The notes under the pieces were generated by a model. That model was not told the origin of the DNA. It made no database searches and worked only from the letters and a program-made list of their open reading frames with translations. The translations under genes were made by a program, and so were the position numbers. A stretch of 30,494 nucleotides of DNA from Zancudomyces culisetae (Eukaryota > Kickxellomycota > Harpellomycetes > Harpellales > Legeriomycetaceae): the NCBI GenBank assembly GCA_001969505.1, contig LSSK01000871.1:1-30494 (forward strand), written 5' to 3'. Positions 20,807-30,494 of this stretch are shown here, piece by piece. Within the stretch, counting starts at the first letter, position 1; each line of letters starts with the position of its first letter.

Positions 20807-22870
20807 ATGAATACAACAAAGAAAAGGACATATACGAAAAGGGCCAAAGCCGATACAAACAAGTTCAAAGTTGAGGCTCCAGTAGAAATGGGTGTTTACG
20901 ACCAAGTAACAATGGAAGCTCAACATAACCTAGGTACAATAAAGGATGAAAATAAACCGGTGGCAACAAAAGGAGCTAGAAAAACCCAAAGAGTACCCAA
21001 AGAAAGGGGTAAATACAACACTAAACAATCAAAAAAAGCATCAAACACTAATGTTTTGGACTCCAACGGGTACACTGAGACTTTCAACAACCCATTGGAG
21101 CAGGGATATCCAAAAGTAGTGAAGAACGACAGCTATGTATGCCCGAGTAGTATAGAAAAGAACATGTATAGCAATACAGAAAAGATTGGGTTTGAACAGC
21201 TTGGGGTAATTGAAGGAATGAGCTGGGCTGACTGCTTGAACCCATCGGTACAACTGCCCTCTTGGACCAATTCAAGTCCGTTATCACAGGGAACAAGTGT
21301 ATTGTATAACAACAATGAAGGAGTATCAGGCCAGGGGTATTGTTCTGGACAAGCGTCAGAGACAGTTGGGGGAGTGTTAATGAAAAATGTGGTAGACACT
21401 CTGGATTATCTGATAAACGCACAGGGCACAGGGTTTGAGGGTGTATTTGGTGAAGGGGGATACAGGTCTAATGAGATGGACATGGTTTCATTTGACGTCG
21501 AGGATGCCAAGTATAAAGAAAAGGTTTGTGGGCACTCTGCACCTGAAAACATGGTGGATTCATGGATAAAACAGTTTATCAATCCAGATGCGGTGATTTG
21601 CGATGCACAACCTTCGGGGTTAATAGAGCCAGTTGACACAGAAAAGTTTGTTGACAGTTTAGACGAGTTGGGTGCGGGTAAGAAAACAAAGAAGGCAGCG
21701 ACCAAACCGGTGAAAGAACGCAAACCTCGAGTAAAGAATGTAGATGAGGAGAAGGCGGTGATTAAAAAGGAGGGGGTGACTCAAAGAAAGTCTAGGAAGA
21801 ACAAGAAGACGGCAGAGAAGGCCAAAGGGGGACCAGATGAGATTGTAATCAAGGCTGAGGAGGAGGATGAAGAAGAAGAGCTTTTGATGCCAATTTCCAA
21901 GAGAATGAGGATTTCAAAAGAAGAAAGTGTAGAGGACCGTGGGTGTTCACAAGAATTGGGTAGGATGGATGTGATTGGAGTAGCAAACAACGGCAACACA
22001 AGTGAGAAAGAGTATGCTACAGTGGGTCAAGATTGCTTGATGGGGAGTAGTCTTTCTAACTTGGCAAATGCACAACAAGGTGCAAAGTTTACTACAATTC
22101 TACCACGAGCAGAGTTATTAGGGGAGAGCAAACCGGTGATAAAAGTGGAGGACGTATCAAACAAAAGCATTTCAGAGTTTTTGAAAGCAAGCTCGCAGAT
22201 AAATAGAGAGATTGGAATGCAGCAGAGTAACGGAGTTGTGGAGCAAAGTGATAAGGGGGCGATTAAGAAGACAGGTGGCTCAAGACAGAATGTTACACCA
22301 GAACAGGTCGCAGCAAAGAGACAGGAGCGACTGATTAAAAACCGGGCGGCGGCATTGTTATCGCGCAAGAAGCGGCGCGAACACATGGACAACCTAGAGT
22401 TGAGTGTTAGACGGCTTGAGGAAGAAAACAAGCAGTTGAGACTGAGGCTGGAGGAGACAGAGGGATTATTGGAAAAGATAAATGAGCAAAAGCAGGAGCA
22501 GGAGCAAGGGCAAGAGCAAGGGCAAGAGCAAGAGCAAAAGAATGAACAGGAGCAGAAGCCCAAGTTCAAGCCCGAGATTCACACGGGCAAGAATGAAGTA
22601 GTGCAAAAATGTTTGTTTGTAGAAAACGAGCATTCACAAAGCGAATTTGATCCACACGCACCTCGCCAAAAGTTCGTTGGATCAGTTCTGATGGCGTTTC
22701 TGTTTTCAATCACAATGCTTTGTATGCCTCAAACGTTTGAGCCTACAGTTTCGCGGCTTAGTTCGACTGGTGACCATACCACGCTGAATTTTCCCACCAG
22801 TCCAACCTTGTGTTTACGTCCTTCACTAAGTCCAGCTCTTGAAAACCGGCTCAACACCCTTATAGAATGC

Positions 22871-22901
<31 letters not shown>

Positions 22902-23545
22902 CAAATGCACCTCAGTTGATGATTCGGATGTGTCGTTCCATCAGCGAATTCACAAAGCGTGTTATTCCTAAAAGTCCTGTTCAAATTGCTCTTCCGGCTA
23001 CTCCCAATTGCTCTTCTTACATCGACTCTGATCCTAATTCGCAACTCTCCGAAATCACCAGTCCTCTTCTGACGTCCAGAATCTTTCCTTCCAAATCTCT
23101 CGACCACTCTCAAATCCAAACCGACTCTGCCCCCCTGCATGTTATCCACCGTGACTTCTCTTCCCCTCAATCCACAATCGACTTTTCCTCCTCGCCTCCC
23201 TCATCCTCATCCTCATCCTCATCCTCTGACCAATTCAACTCTCCGCCTTCCTCTCCAAACTCCGGCCTCACCGCTGTCTCCACCGCTGCGTCTATCTCTG
23301 CATCCCGTATCAATTATCTCTCATGCCATCGCAACCGCAGACAATCCCTACATTCTCGCTCCCGTTCCTTTGTTCCTGTAGATTCTGAGCTGATCTACCG
23401 ATGGAGCGCCGATGTTGGCCAACTGTCTTGCAACCCAGTCATCCACCCTGAATCCACTCCTTCTCATTCAAACCCTATACCATATGGATCTAATATGGAT
23501 CCTCCTGCAAACAACCGTGCTCCATACTCTGTTTCCTCCAACTAA
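20807..23545 (+). CDS. bZIP transcription factor with possible membrane span
   Basis: The first ATG of the frame is at 20807 (A at -3), giving 912 residues without introns. A canonical bZIP lies at about residues 504-558: N512 to R520 has the N-x7-R spacing (NRAAALLSR), and L530, the first zipper leucine, follows at the standard x9 distance, then L537 and L544. An acidic, Lys-rich N-terminal half with basic clusters precedes it. After the zipper is a Gln/Glu repeat linker (about 561-585), then a hydrophobic stretch at about 623-640 (FVGSVLMAFLFSITMLCM) preceded by basic residues. The last 270 residues are Ser/Pro-rich, with nine glutamines at 690-698 and a poly-Ser run. This order resembles the ER-anchored ATF6/CREB3 class, but the hydrophobic stretch is short and moderate, so membrane anchoring is inference. 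It is not Gcn4 or Yap1 by basic-region sequence. I do not assign a symbol. Confidence 0.9.
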
Positions 23546-23922
23546 TTTTGCCTTTGTGCTATTTAACCTTCCAGTATTTATATCTTGAAGCGTTTATGTA
23601 AAATCATCCTTATATTTATGCATTAACTTGTCAATAACAACATTTTTTTTATGATCATCTTGGTTTTGATTTTATCCACACTTCCCATTCTTCTCAAGCA
23701 ATAAAACTTGCAATTGTATGCTTACTCCCTTCACTTTATCTTTTTACTTTTATATGAGGATTTTGTTTATTCTCCAAATTTAAAATTATTATATTCTAAC
23801 CAAGTATAAAGCCAAACAAATAAAAACCAGTATCCTTCTACATATCAACATTTATTTTTCACACACATATACCTCCCTAGTCTTCATGATTTTACTGCAA
23901 TCTTATAGTTCTTATTCCCTAT
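23546..23922. terminator. Shared 3' region of convergent bZIP and RSM24 genes
   Basis: A 377-bp AT-rich spacer between two convergent stops. It should hold both polyadenylation regions. Several TATTTATA-like and AATAAA-like sequences occur, but I cannot fix cleavage sites. Confidence 0.5.
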
Positions 23923-24766
23923 TTAGTTTTGGTTGGTCTTTGGAAGCCAACTTTCTGGAAAAGCTGGGACTTTCTTTTTCAGTTTTTTCAAGCTGTGGTT
24001 GACTGAGACCGGAACATCTAGATAGTGTTCACTATTAACCTAAATATAAGCAATTTATCATATAGTTTAGTATAAATTATCATTATACGTTGTAAAATTC
24101 AAAAATAAAGCCAAAAAATATCTTTACTTTAGATTCTTCCAAAAGCGCCTTAAATTCATCAACCAGTCGTTTCTTGTTCAAATTTGCAGTTGGCTCCCTA
24201 TCCGATGAAATCTTTAGAATATCGGTATTGAAATCGTAACGTGGACCGGCCAACAACAAAAACTTGTGTCGAGCAGCATTCGACAACTTCAAATCATCCA
24301 CCTTCACTTGTAAAGTCACCCTTCTGTTCAACGAATCTTTTTCAACAGCATTGTTTGCTGATACTACTCCATGAATCTTTGTGGTTTGAAATTTTAGTAT
24401 TCTCTTTTCCGCTGAGGGGAGTGAAAATGGTTTGGAAAATTCTGATAGCTGAGGAATCTCGAATTTCTCCTTTCGAACATACTTTCTGACATCCCTAATG
24501 CTTTCCAACATCCAGTGTCCAAATGTGTGGTGACCATAATCTCCATGTCGATCATCTTCATCTTCTCGAAGTGTTTCTATATCAAATATGTTTTGTCGAT
24601 GTTGTTCGTGCTTGACTCTGCGTCTCCTGCCATAGGCTGGGAATCTCTTGTTATACTCGCTTTTTCCCCCGTTTTCTCCTGCCTCTGTAGAATATACTTT
24701 GCTTTGCCAAAGGATCGGTAAGCTGATTCGTTGTTGAATACCACCCTTTCTAACCAAGCCCAGCAT
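23923..24766 (-). CDS. RSM24: Mitochondrial small-subunit ribosomal protein Rsm24 (mS35), 2 exons
   Basis: Exon 1 is 24766-24128 (213 codons) and exon 2 is 24039-23923, joined over an 88-bp phase-0 intron (24127-24040), for 251 residues. The first 30 residues are basic, rich in Leu/Ile/Ser and free of acidic residues up to VYSTEAGE, a typical mitochondrial presequence. The C-terminal half holds the mS35 signature LSNAARHKFLLLAGPRYD, then DILKISSDREPTANLNKKR. Exon 2 supplies the ending (HYLDVPVSVNH, FPESWLPK), so without splicing the conserved tail would be lost. The protein is a structural component of the mitochondrial 37S subunit. The intron contains TACTAAA, close to the yeast branch-site consensus. 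Confidence 0.92.
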
Positions 24767-25380
24767 TTTCGTTTCTAGTTGTATTTATACCCGCCTTTTC
24801 AAATGTTTAAATGAATCTTTTTTTTTCTCCCGTAAAATATTGATATTTTTTTATCTTGATATATTTTGTATTAAATTTTTTTTTTCATCCAATCTTTTCT
24901 GCTATTTAAAAGTTATTGTTCTCTGGTCAAAAATCCATAATCTTTTTGATTTAATAATTGCTGCAATACCTAAAGAAAAAAAATAGTAGAATGTTATAAA
25001 TCAAAAAAAAAATTCTTGATAAAAATAAACAAAACCCAGCCAAACAAAATTTTATGCACTTGTATATTTAACTTTAACCTTAGCTTTAACATCACAGATC
25101 TATTAGTATAGAGGATTGATCCAACAATACCCTTTTTAGTAAACAGCGGATTTTGAGCACAAGTCTCAAAAGGATCCGATTCTCATAAACTCGAATGCCC
25201 TTTCTTTTTTGTTTTACATTCGAACCACTCAACATGTGTTGCGTTGTTGTTTTCAGTTGTATATACATTTCATCTCCTCCCTTCCTTTCAGCCGACCATC
25301 ATGTTTTTAAATGTTACAAGCATACCTGATCACACTGGGGTGGTATTATACATTGTGGCGCTGGAATATAACAAAACTGA

Positions 25381-25418
25381 AAAGAAAAAGAAAAAGAAAA
25401 AGAAAAAGAAAAAGAAAA
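25381..25418. repeat. AAAAAG hexamer repeat
   Basis: Five perfect AAAAAG units (25385-25414) with partial units at both ends, followed by a G run. Confidence 0.9.
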
Positions 25419-25484
25419 GGGGGTAAAAAAACAGAAGGAAGGGGTGGGGGTGACTAAACAATCTAAAGTCATTTTCATGGTTCT

Positions 25485-25508
25485 TTCCTATTCCTATTCC
25501 TATTCCTG
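25485..25508. repeat. TTCCTA x4 hexamer repeat
   Basis: Three perfect TTCCTA units and one TTCCTG, about 280 bp beyond the AAR2 stop. Confidence 0.85.
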
Positions 25509-25783
25509 AACCTCAAATCCGACGAATATCTAAATGTGGTCAACCTTTTTGGGTAACCACACTGTTCATTTGTCCTTTTGCTTCAAGTTTACGTTGAAAT
25601 AAACATTCTAACCATTTTCAGATTACTGAGTAAAAAAAAAAAGAGAAAGAGAGAAAAAAAAAAGAGTATTCTAAATAGCTATTTACAACTATATGTATAT
25701 AAATTAATGAAGAATAGTTAATACTAATTTTTCTGATTCATCTCTCCTCCTTCCCATTTACTGGTAAAACGCATTTAAATGTA

Positions 25784-27545
25784 TTAAAGCTCAACAACTA
25801 CAGGTGCAAACTCTTCATCATTATCTTCATCCTCCAGGAGCTCATCATATGTAGGCAGCTCCCAGTTAAACCGTGATTTAAGTAGCTCACGCAACTTATC
25901 AAGTCGCTTGACAATATCCTGTGATATTTCTGCATCTTGAGCTTCGTTTGAGTTTAATACAAGCATCTAAAAACAGTTTAATTATATTTTATCAGAGTTT
26001 TTTCTTTCTTGCCAATCAATTAACCTTCGCATAGAAATCATTGCTATATTTAGAAAATTTACCTTTAAAACTTCAGTTATAAAATTTTCGGCAGTGAGTA
26101 CATCAGAAAAAAAATCAGAAGGGCATTCCATTAGTTGGTACTGAATAACATCTATAAATGGTAAAACCAATTGTCTTCCAAGAGAAGAACTTAGTGTTTC
26201 CGAACTGGAACAAACCAAATACACGAGCCGTTTCCAGTGCTCAAGACCCGAAAAGTTTTGACCCATCAGCAAGAGTATAAATGCTATTTGGATCTCACCC
26301 AAGAGACGTTTTGGATCTATTCATACACACGCACTTTTCAGAAAAAAGAAAAACTATAGCTTGATAAAAATAGTACAGCCGGATAACATCCAAACATTAC
26401 ATACCATTGTTGTAGCTCTCTTTTAGTTTAGCACAAAGCAACCAGCTTTTATCTCGACTATACTTGCTTCTCGTTTCAGGTGTACAGTTTTCAGGAAATG
26501 AACGTTTGAGGTCAATCGTATTAAACCTAAATACGTCCTCGGACTCCATAGTTGGTTGTATATCTGCTATTTCTATATCGTCACCACCCTTGTTACTGTC
26601 ATCATTCATAATAGATGTGTTATCCAACGTATTGTCTATAGATGCCTTCATTGTTTTTTTATACTTTTCAGCAGCCGTCCGATACTCCTCAGCATCATAA
26701 CTAGACGAAGTCGCGGAGCTAAATTCTAATCTCTCAGGAAGATTTTCTTGAACCGTTTTGGGTTGGATGTAGCTCGTTAGCCTTCTCCATCTACTGTATA
26801 CATCTCCTGCCCCTGTATATGGGTACGCACCCAAATTTCTATCCAAATCCCTTAGACCTACGTATATTAGATTGGTGTTTTAGTAAGAGATTTACATTCA
26901 TAATATAAACACTTGCGCTAAAAAAAGACATTCTTGGAAAGCCAGTACTAATATCAAGTATACTCGTTCGTTTTCCTCTTTAAACCGCACCTACCATGTT
27001 TCATTCGTTCCAGCATTTCTGAATTTATATTTTCATCAATAACCAGCTTTTCACTTTCGGCATCCCATTTTCGTACAGATAACTAACGTTATAAAATATA
27101 AAAAGTGAATTTAAAAATGTGTTTTTATGTCATTCAAACAAAATAAAGGGAAAAAGAAAAGTAATTAATAAACCAAAAAACTTACTTGTCCCTCAGTAAA
27201 CCACTGAAAAAAGCCGTTTTTCATTCCTGGTTGACCTTCTTTATTAATCGAGCTATGGATTGAAAAACAAAGTACAATTAGCTTACTCGTATAAAGCGAG
27301 TTTTATTAGTTTTATCTCCCTTTTGAAAGGCAGTATAATATAGAATATAGAAATTCATTCGGGATTACTAAAAGTTACCTGTATGTGATCAAGTGTAATC
27401 CTGGCGGTATGAGCTTTACTCCTCTGAATTTATTTCCAGTTTCCCACATATTCATGTCAATTCCAAACTCTAATTTTGCTGGTGGATTATTTACTACAAA
27501 AAATCCACCCTTTTCGAACAATGCAGTCGCCGTTTCAACGTCCAT
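25784..27545 (-). CDS. AAR2: Aar2 U5 snRNP assembly factor, 6 exons
   Basis: Exons in sense order: 27545-27379, 27252-27186, 27082-26995, 26857-26405, 26316-26063, 25966-25784. Introns are 126, 103, 137, 88 and 96 bp; total coding is 1212 nt and 403 residues, slightly longer than the 355 of yeast Aar2. Landmarks across the joins: GGFFVVNNPPAKLEFGIDM in exon 1; NGFFQWFTEGQ in exon 2; LDRNLGAYPYTGAGDVYSRW in exon 4, the hallmark of the N-terminal domain; RLLGEIQIAFILLLMGQNF then EHWKRLVYL in exon 5, the helical C-terminal domain. Exon 6 encodes the last helices and an acidic end (DEDNDEEF). Aar2 binds the Prp8 RNase H and Jab1/MPN domains in the immature U5 snRNP and is later replaced by Brr2. 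It is also known for splicing of the MATa1 intron. All junction phases agree, so the model is firm. Confidence 0.96.
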
Positions 27546-30494
27546 TTGAACTATCGTGTTTGTTGAATTATTGGATTTATTTTGAATTGTTAAATACGGT
27601 TTTATGTTACTAAATTATTAGGTAGGTGGGTAGAATAAGAAATAATTAAAAATTTCCAAGTTTTATTGTAATTATAGGATGGAGGGGTATATACAATATC
27701 ATTGTAACGATAAATTTTTTACTAAAGTCCAATATGCATGATATATTCTTATATATATTTTTAACAACCAATGCTGGGACCAGTTAGAGGGATAAAATTT
27801 CTTCACATTACCGTTTTGGTATTGGAAATCAACGATTGGAACACATTGTATTTTCAAGTACATATAGATGGAAAAACCAAGTAAAAATGCATGATTTCTC
27901 AAGGAAAAGGTATGTGCGCTATCAACTGTAATCAACAGGCAGTAGATGTTTTTATACAACCACACATTGGTACTTATACCAAGAATGTACACATCAAGAT
28001 TCTGCACGCATTTAAACCGGCATAGTTGAGGTCATAGATCTAATGAAATTAATTATCTTTGGTGAACTACTAAATGTACAGGTGACATAAAGCATGTACG
28101 ATTCTTGGTGTTCAGCTAATTCCTAAAGTATATGATCGATAGAACTAAGCAGCGATTGGGTTGGTAACAAATGCCGTTTTGAAGCAAGAGGAATGAAAAA
28201 TGAAGTAGGTACCACTGCCTCTTTAATCACTTTGTTGAAGATCTACGTCTGCAGTCCCTGAATAAATTAGTGATGACGCTGTGACCATTACCATTCACAC
28301 AAAACATTGTACATGGGGTTTTGTGCATTGGTTGAGGCAATATAGGCAAAACATAAGATCGAGATGAATGCAATGGAAATAAGACCTTTTATCATCTTCA
28401 TCTGCTATGGGAATGTCCGGAAAAAGACCATCTCGGAGTATTTGTGTGGTACTTTGGAGTTTCTGGTTATATCAAAAATATAAGATGGTTTTGTTGCACA
28501 GTGTACTAACCTCGCATCAGATCCTGATCTATTGAAAAGCCCTTGAATTGTCTTTGTCTATTCATGTTGGTTCTGATCACCTTAGAGCCTGTAAAAGTAA
28601 CACTTTAGAAGAAAAATGTAAAAGTAACAAAATAACACTGCTTCAAGTTCTAATAATATCAATTATTGCAAGTCAGCTCCGATGAATTCAAGCCATCAGA
28701 TGAGGAGCTGTACACAATAAATAATAGATTGAGCCATGTTTCAGCCAAAAGCCCAGGAAAAATCTATTATAAAGCGCGAAATGCATAACCTAAACTGGGA
28801 TGATTAAAAGGTATTTTTTAATTTTTTTTTGTATCCAACGTAGGGAGCTGAGGCGGAAGGGAAATCGTTTCAAATATTTGTGGATGGGTTTTGTTTCATC
28901 ACCGCATGTGAAAATTTATATTTTGGTAAATTCTAATCACATCTATATTTAAATAATTATTTGACATTTAGTAAAATCTAGATGGAATTACATAAAAATA
29001 GCTAAAAAGGCCCAAAGTTGTAGTCATGTGAGGGAAAGCAATCTAAATATTTTCAATCCGGCAAATGGTAGCAAAAGAAAAATAGGTTCAATTCCCGGAA
29101 TGATTTCTTGATCTTTTCTACAACAAAAGCTTCTCGTAAATTCAGGTGAATCAAAGTAACAGTAGTGCTGAGACGAAATATATACGAGCTTAAATATATA
29201 CAGTGTATATTTGTGTTAATATGATGCTTTTCAATAAAATTGAATGGTTTATTTAGCTGTCACCCCAAGGATTCTATGTGCAAATACTTTGCCGTTTTCC
29301 GTACCCGAAGGTTGAAGTATAGCATGATAAAGTTATCTGTTTCGAAACTGCAAAAAAAATAACTGAAAAATTGCAAATTTCCTCTCTTGGAGAAGACTGT
29401 ATCACAAATATTTGGTGTAATTAAACAAAAACCAGAGCGAGCATGCCATCTCCAAACTTGGTAGGATGTTTTATCAATAAAAAATGGTGAGCATGAAGGC
29501 AAGCTTTTTCATTTCCCTTCTACTGGTTATACCCTTTCAGTTGAAAATCCAATCAAACCCGTTTGACAGGCAGTTATGCAACTTGCATGGTGGTAAATGG
29601 TATATCATGTTCCAAACAAAATGGCGACACTCTCAGCTATCTCTGTGTAGAAACAGCTGTTTATTTTCAGTCTCCGAATTAACTGGACCTGTTATTATGC
29701 AAAAACATCGTTATTAATGTCAAGTGCACATATTATGAACAATGGTAATAAAGTGCATGATACTATTATTTTCAATTACACGAATCACTGGACCCAAACT
29801 AAGTAGAACTCTGTGGTTGGAATGGGGGGTTTTTTTTAATCGATTTCTGCGGATGGATGGCTGGTGTTTGACGTCCAAATCAGCGGAATCACGAAGGGCT
29901 GAACTTCGTTGGCTAATTACCATAAAAATAATGGTAAAAGTTGATTACGTGATGTTAGCTAATAATAAAATGAGGTGTAAATGGCGCCAATCACCAATGC
30001 TTGATTGGTTGTTTTCTGTTAATAGAAATAACTGTTATTCTGATATACGACATTTCATAAGATGAGGAACAATATATGAACGATTCTGCTGATGTTGATT
30101 ATTCACAATCCAATTTTTGGTTGATTTATAATGTCCGTTATTTATCAACCTTTTGGATTTAATGAAATTTAACTTGAATTGCTGACTTTCGCGGATTAAA
30201 AAAAAAGATATACAGAATTGGCAAACTGGATTTTCAAAAACAAAAACAGAATTGGAAATAACCATAAAACGCCGTCCATTATTCCCCCCTCTTTTCTTTG
30301 TTTCTCCTGCCAGTGAGATGCATTAGCTAATCAACAAATACGAGTGCTTGAAAAGTGCAAACTTTAATAAGATGATAAAATAAGGGGTACACTTATTTTT
30401 TTTTCTCTCTTTTTTAGGGTAACAACAATTAATGGGTATCCAATATCCAAAAATTCTATTAGCGTAGAAATTATCTTGTGGGTAATATTTGTAA
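27546..30494. other. AAR2 upstream region and gene-poor window end
   Basis: AAR2 starts at 27545, so its promoter lies at the left edge here. The remaining 2.9 kb has no firm gene. Items seen are a 50-codon open frame with a LINE-tail-like motif (28357-28509), a 7-bp stem at about 28675-28711, a 74-codon frame with a signal-peptide-like start (about 29493-29717), and three close hairpins at 29891-30008. These may be relics or chance. Confidence 0.5.

Larger units (their letters stand above)
24767..25783. other. Intergenic, 1.0 kb, RSM24 promoter and AAR2 3' side
   Basis: RSM24 starts at 24766 and reads away from this spacer, and AAR2 ends at 25784, so the region combines the RSM24 promoter with the AAR2 3' region. 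It contains AAAAAG repeats at 25381-25418 and TTCCTA repeats at 25485-25508. No gene was recognised. Confidence 0.6.

Noticed and set aside
20807-23545. bZIP gene as HAC1
   Set aside because: The basic region NRAAALLSRKKRRE differs from the Hac1 type, and I saw no Ire1-type paired loop intron in the gene.
25216-25226. Near B-box on the minus strand (GGTTCGAATGT)
   Set aside because: Two mismatches, no A-box upstream and no T-run terminator.
29085-29095. Perfect B-box match GGTTCAATTCC
   Set aside because: The flanking bases do not form a T-stem, and no A-box or acceptor stem is present.
1-30494. CRISPR arrays, operons, insertion sequences and ribosome binding sites
   Set aside because: The window is eukaryotic with spliceosomal introns; no such prokaryotic features are present.

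Overview
The window is nuclear DNA from an AT-rich, intron-containing fungus, most likely an ascomycetous yeast. It carries seven protein genes with recognisable eukaryotic/fungal families: Sip5, Cdc37, a RhoGAP, a Brf1-like TFIIB-family factor, a bZIP factor, mitochondrial ribosomal protein Rsm24/mS35, and the U5 snRNP factor Aar2. Six genes are on the minus strand and only the bZIP gene is on the plus strand. I rebuilt five spliced genes with eleven introns (86-166 bp). Every intron begins GTA and ends TAG, phases agree across every junction, and family motifs run across the joins. CTG falls at strongly conserved leucines (for example in the RhoGAP core), so the standard code is more likely than the CUG-Ser or CUG-Ala codes. 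Intron density, loose branch sites and 3-4.5 kb intergenic spaces argue against a compact Saccharomyces-type genome. I cannot name the species.

Layout. 154-1869: SIP5, three exons. 1870-4602: no gene found; holds an 11-unit CCAAAY-type hexamer tract and an ATATRC tract. 4603-6306: CDC37, three exons. 6307-6959: short spacer with hexamer repeats. 6960-10946: 1328-residue RhoGAP protein, single exon. 10947-15510: 4.6 kb without a convincing gene, with a pyrimidine-rich stretch, several hairpins and simple repeats. 15511-17489: BRF1-like gene, two exons, with nine perfect heptamers just upstream of its start. 17490-20806: 3.3 kb leading into the bZIP gene, ending in a purine-rich probable 5' leader with short upstream ORFs. 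20807-23545: bZIP protein with a possible membrane segment. 23923-24766: RSM24, two exons, convergent with the bZIP gene. 24767-25783: spacer with simple repeats. 25784-27545: AAR2, six exons. 27546-30494: no firm gene; a possible LINE-tail relic and a hairpin cluster.

The genes do not form a pathway. They are an ordinary mix of housekeeping functions (chaperone, Pol III initiation, mitochondrial translation, spliceosome assembly) and signalling or regulatory ones (Snf1/PP1-linked Sip5, Rho-GTPase control, bZIP factor). The points most worth checking are the bZIP protein, which has a canonical N-x7-R-x9-L bZIP followed by a possible single membrane span as in ATF6/CREB3, with uORFs in front; the all-TAG acceptor usage; the five-intron AAR2; and the divergent Brf1 that stops where the conserved C-terminal TBP/Bdp1-binding block should begin.
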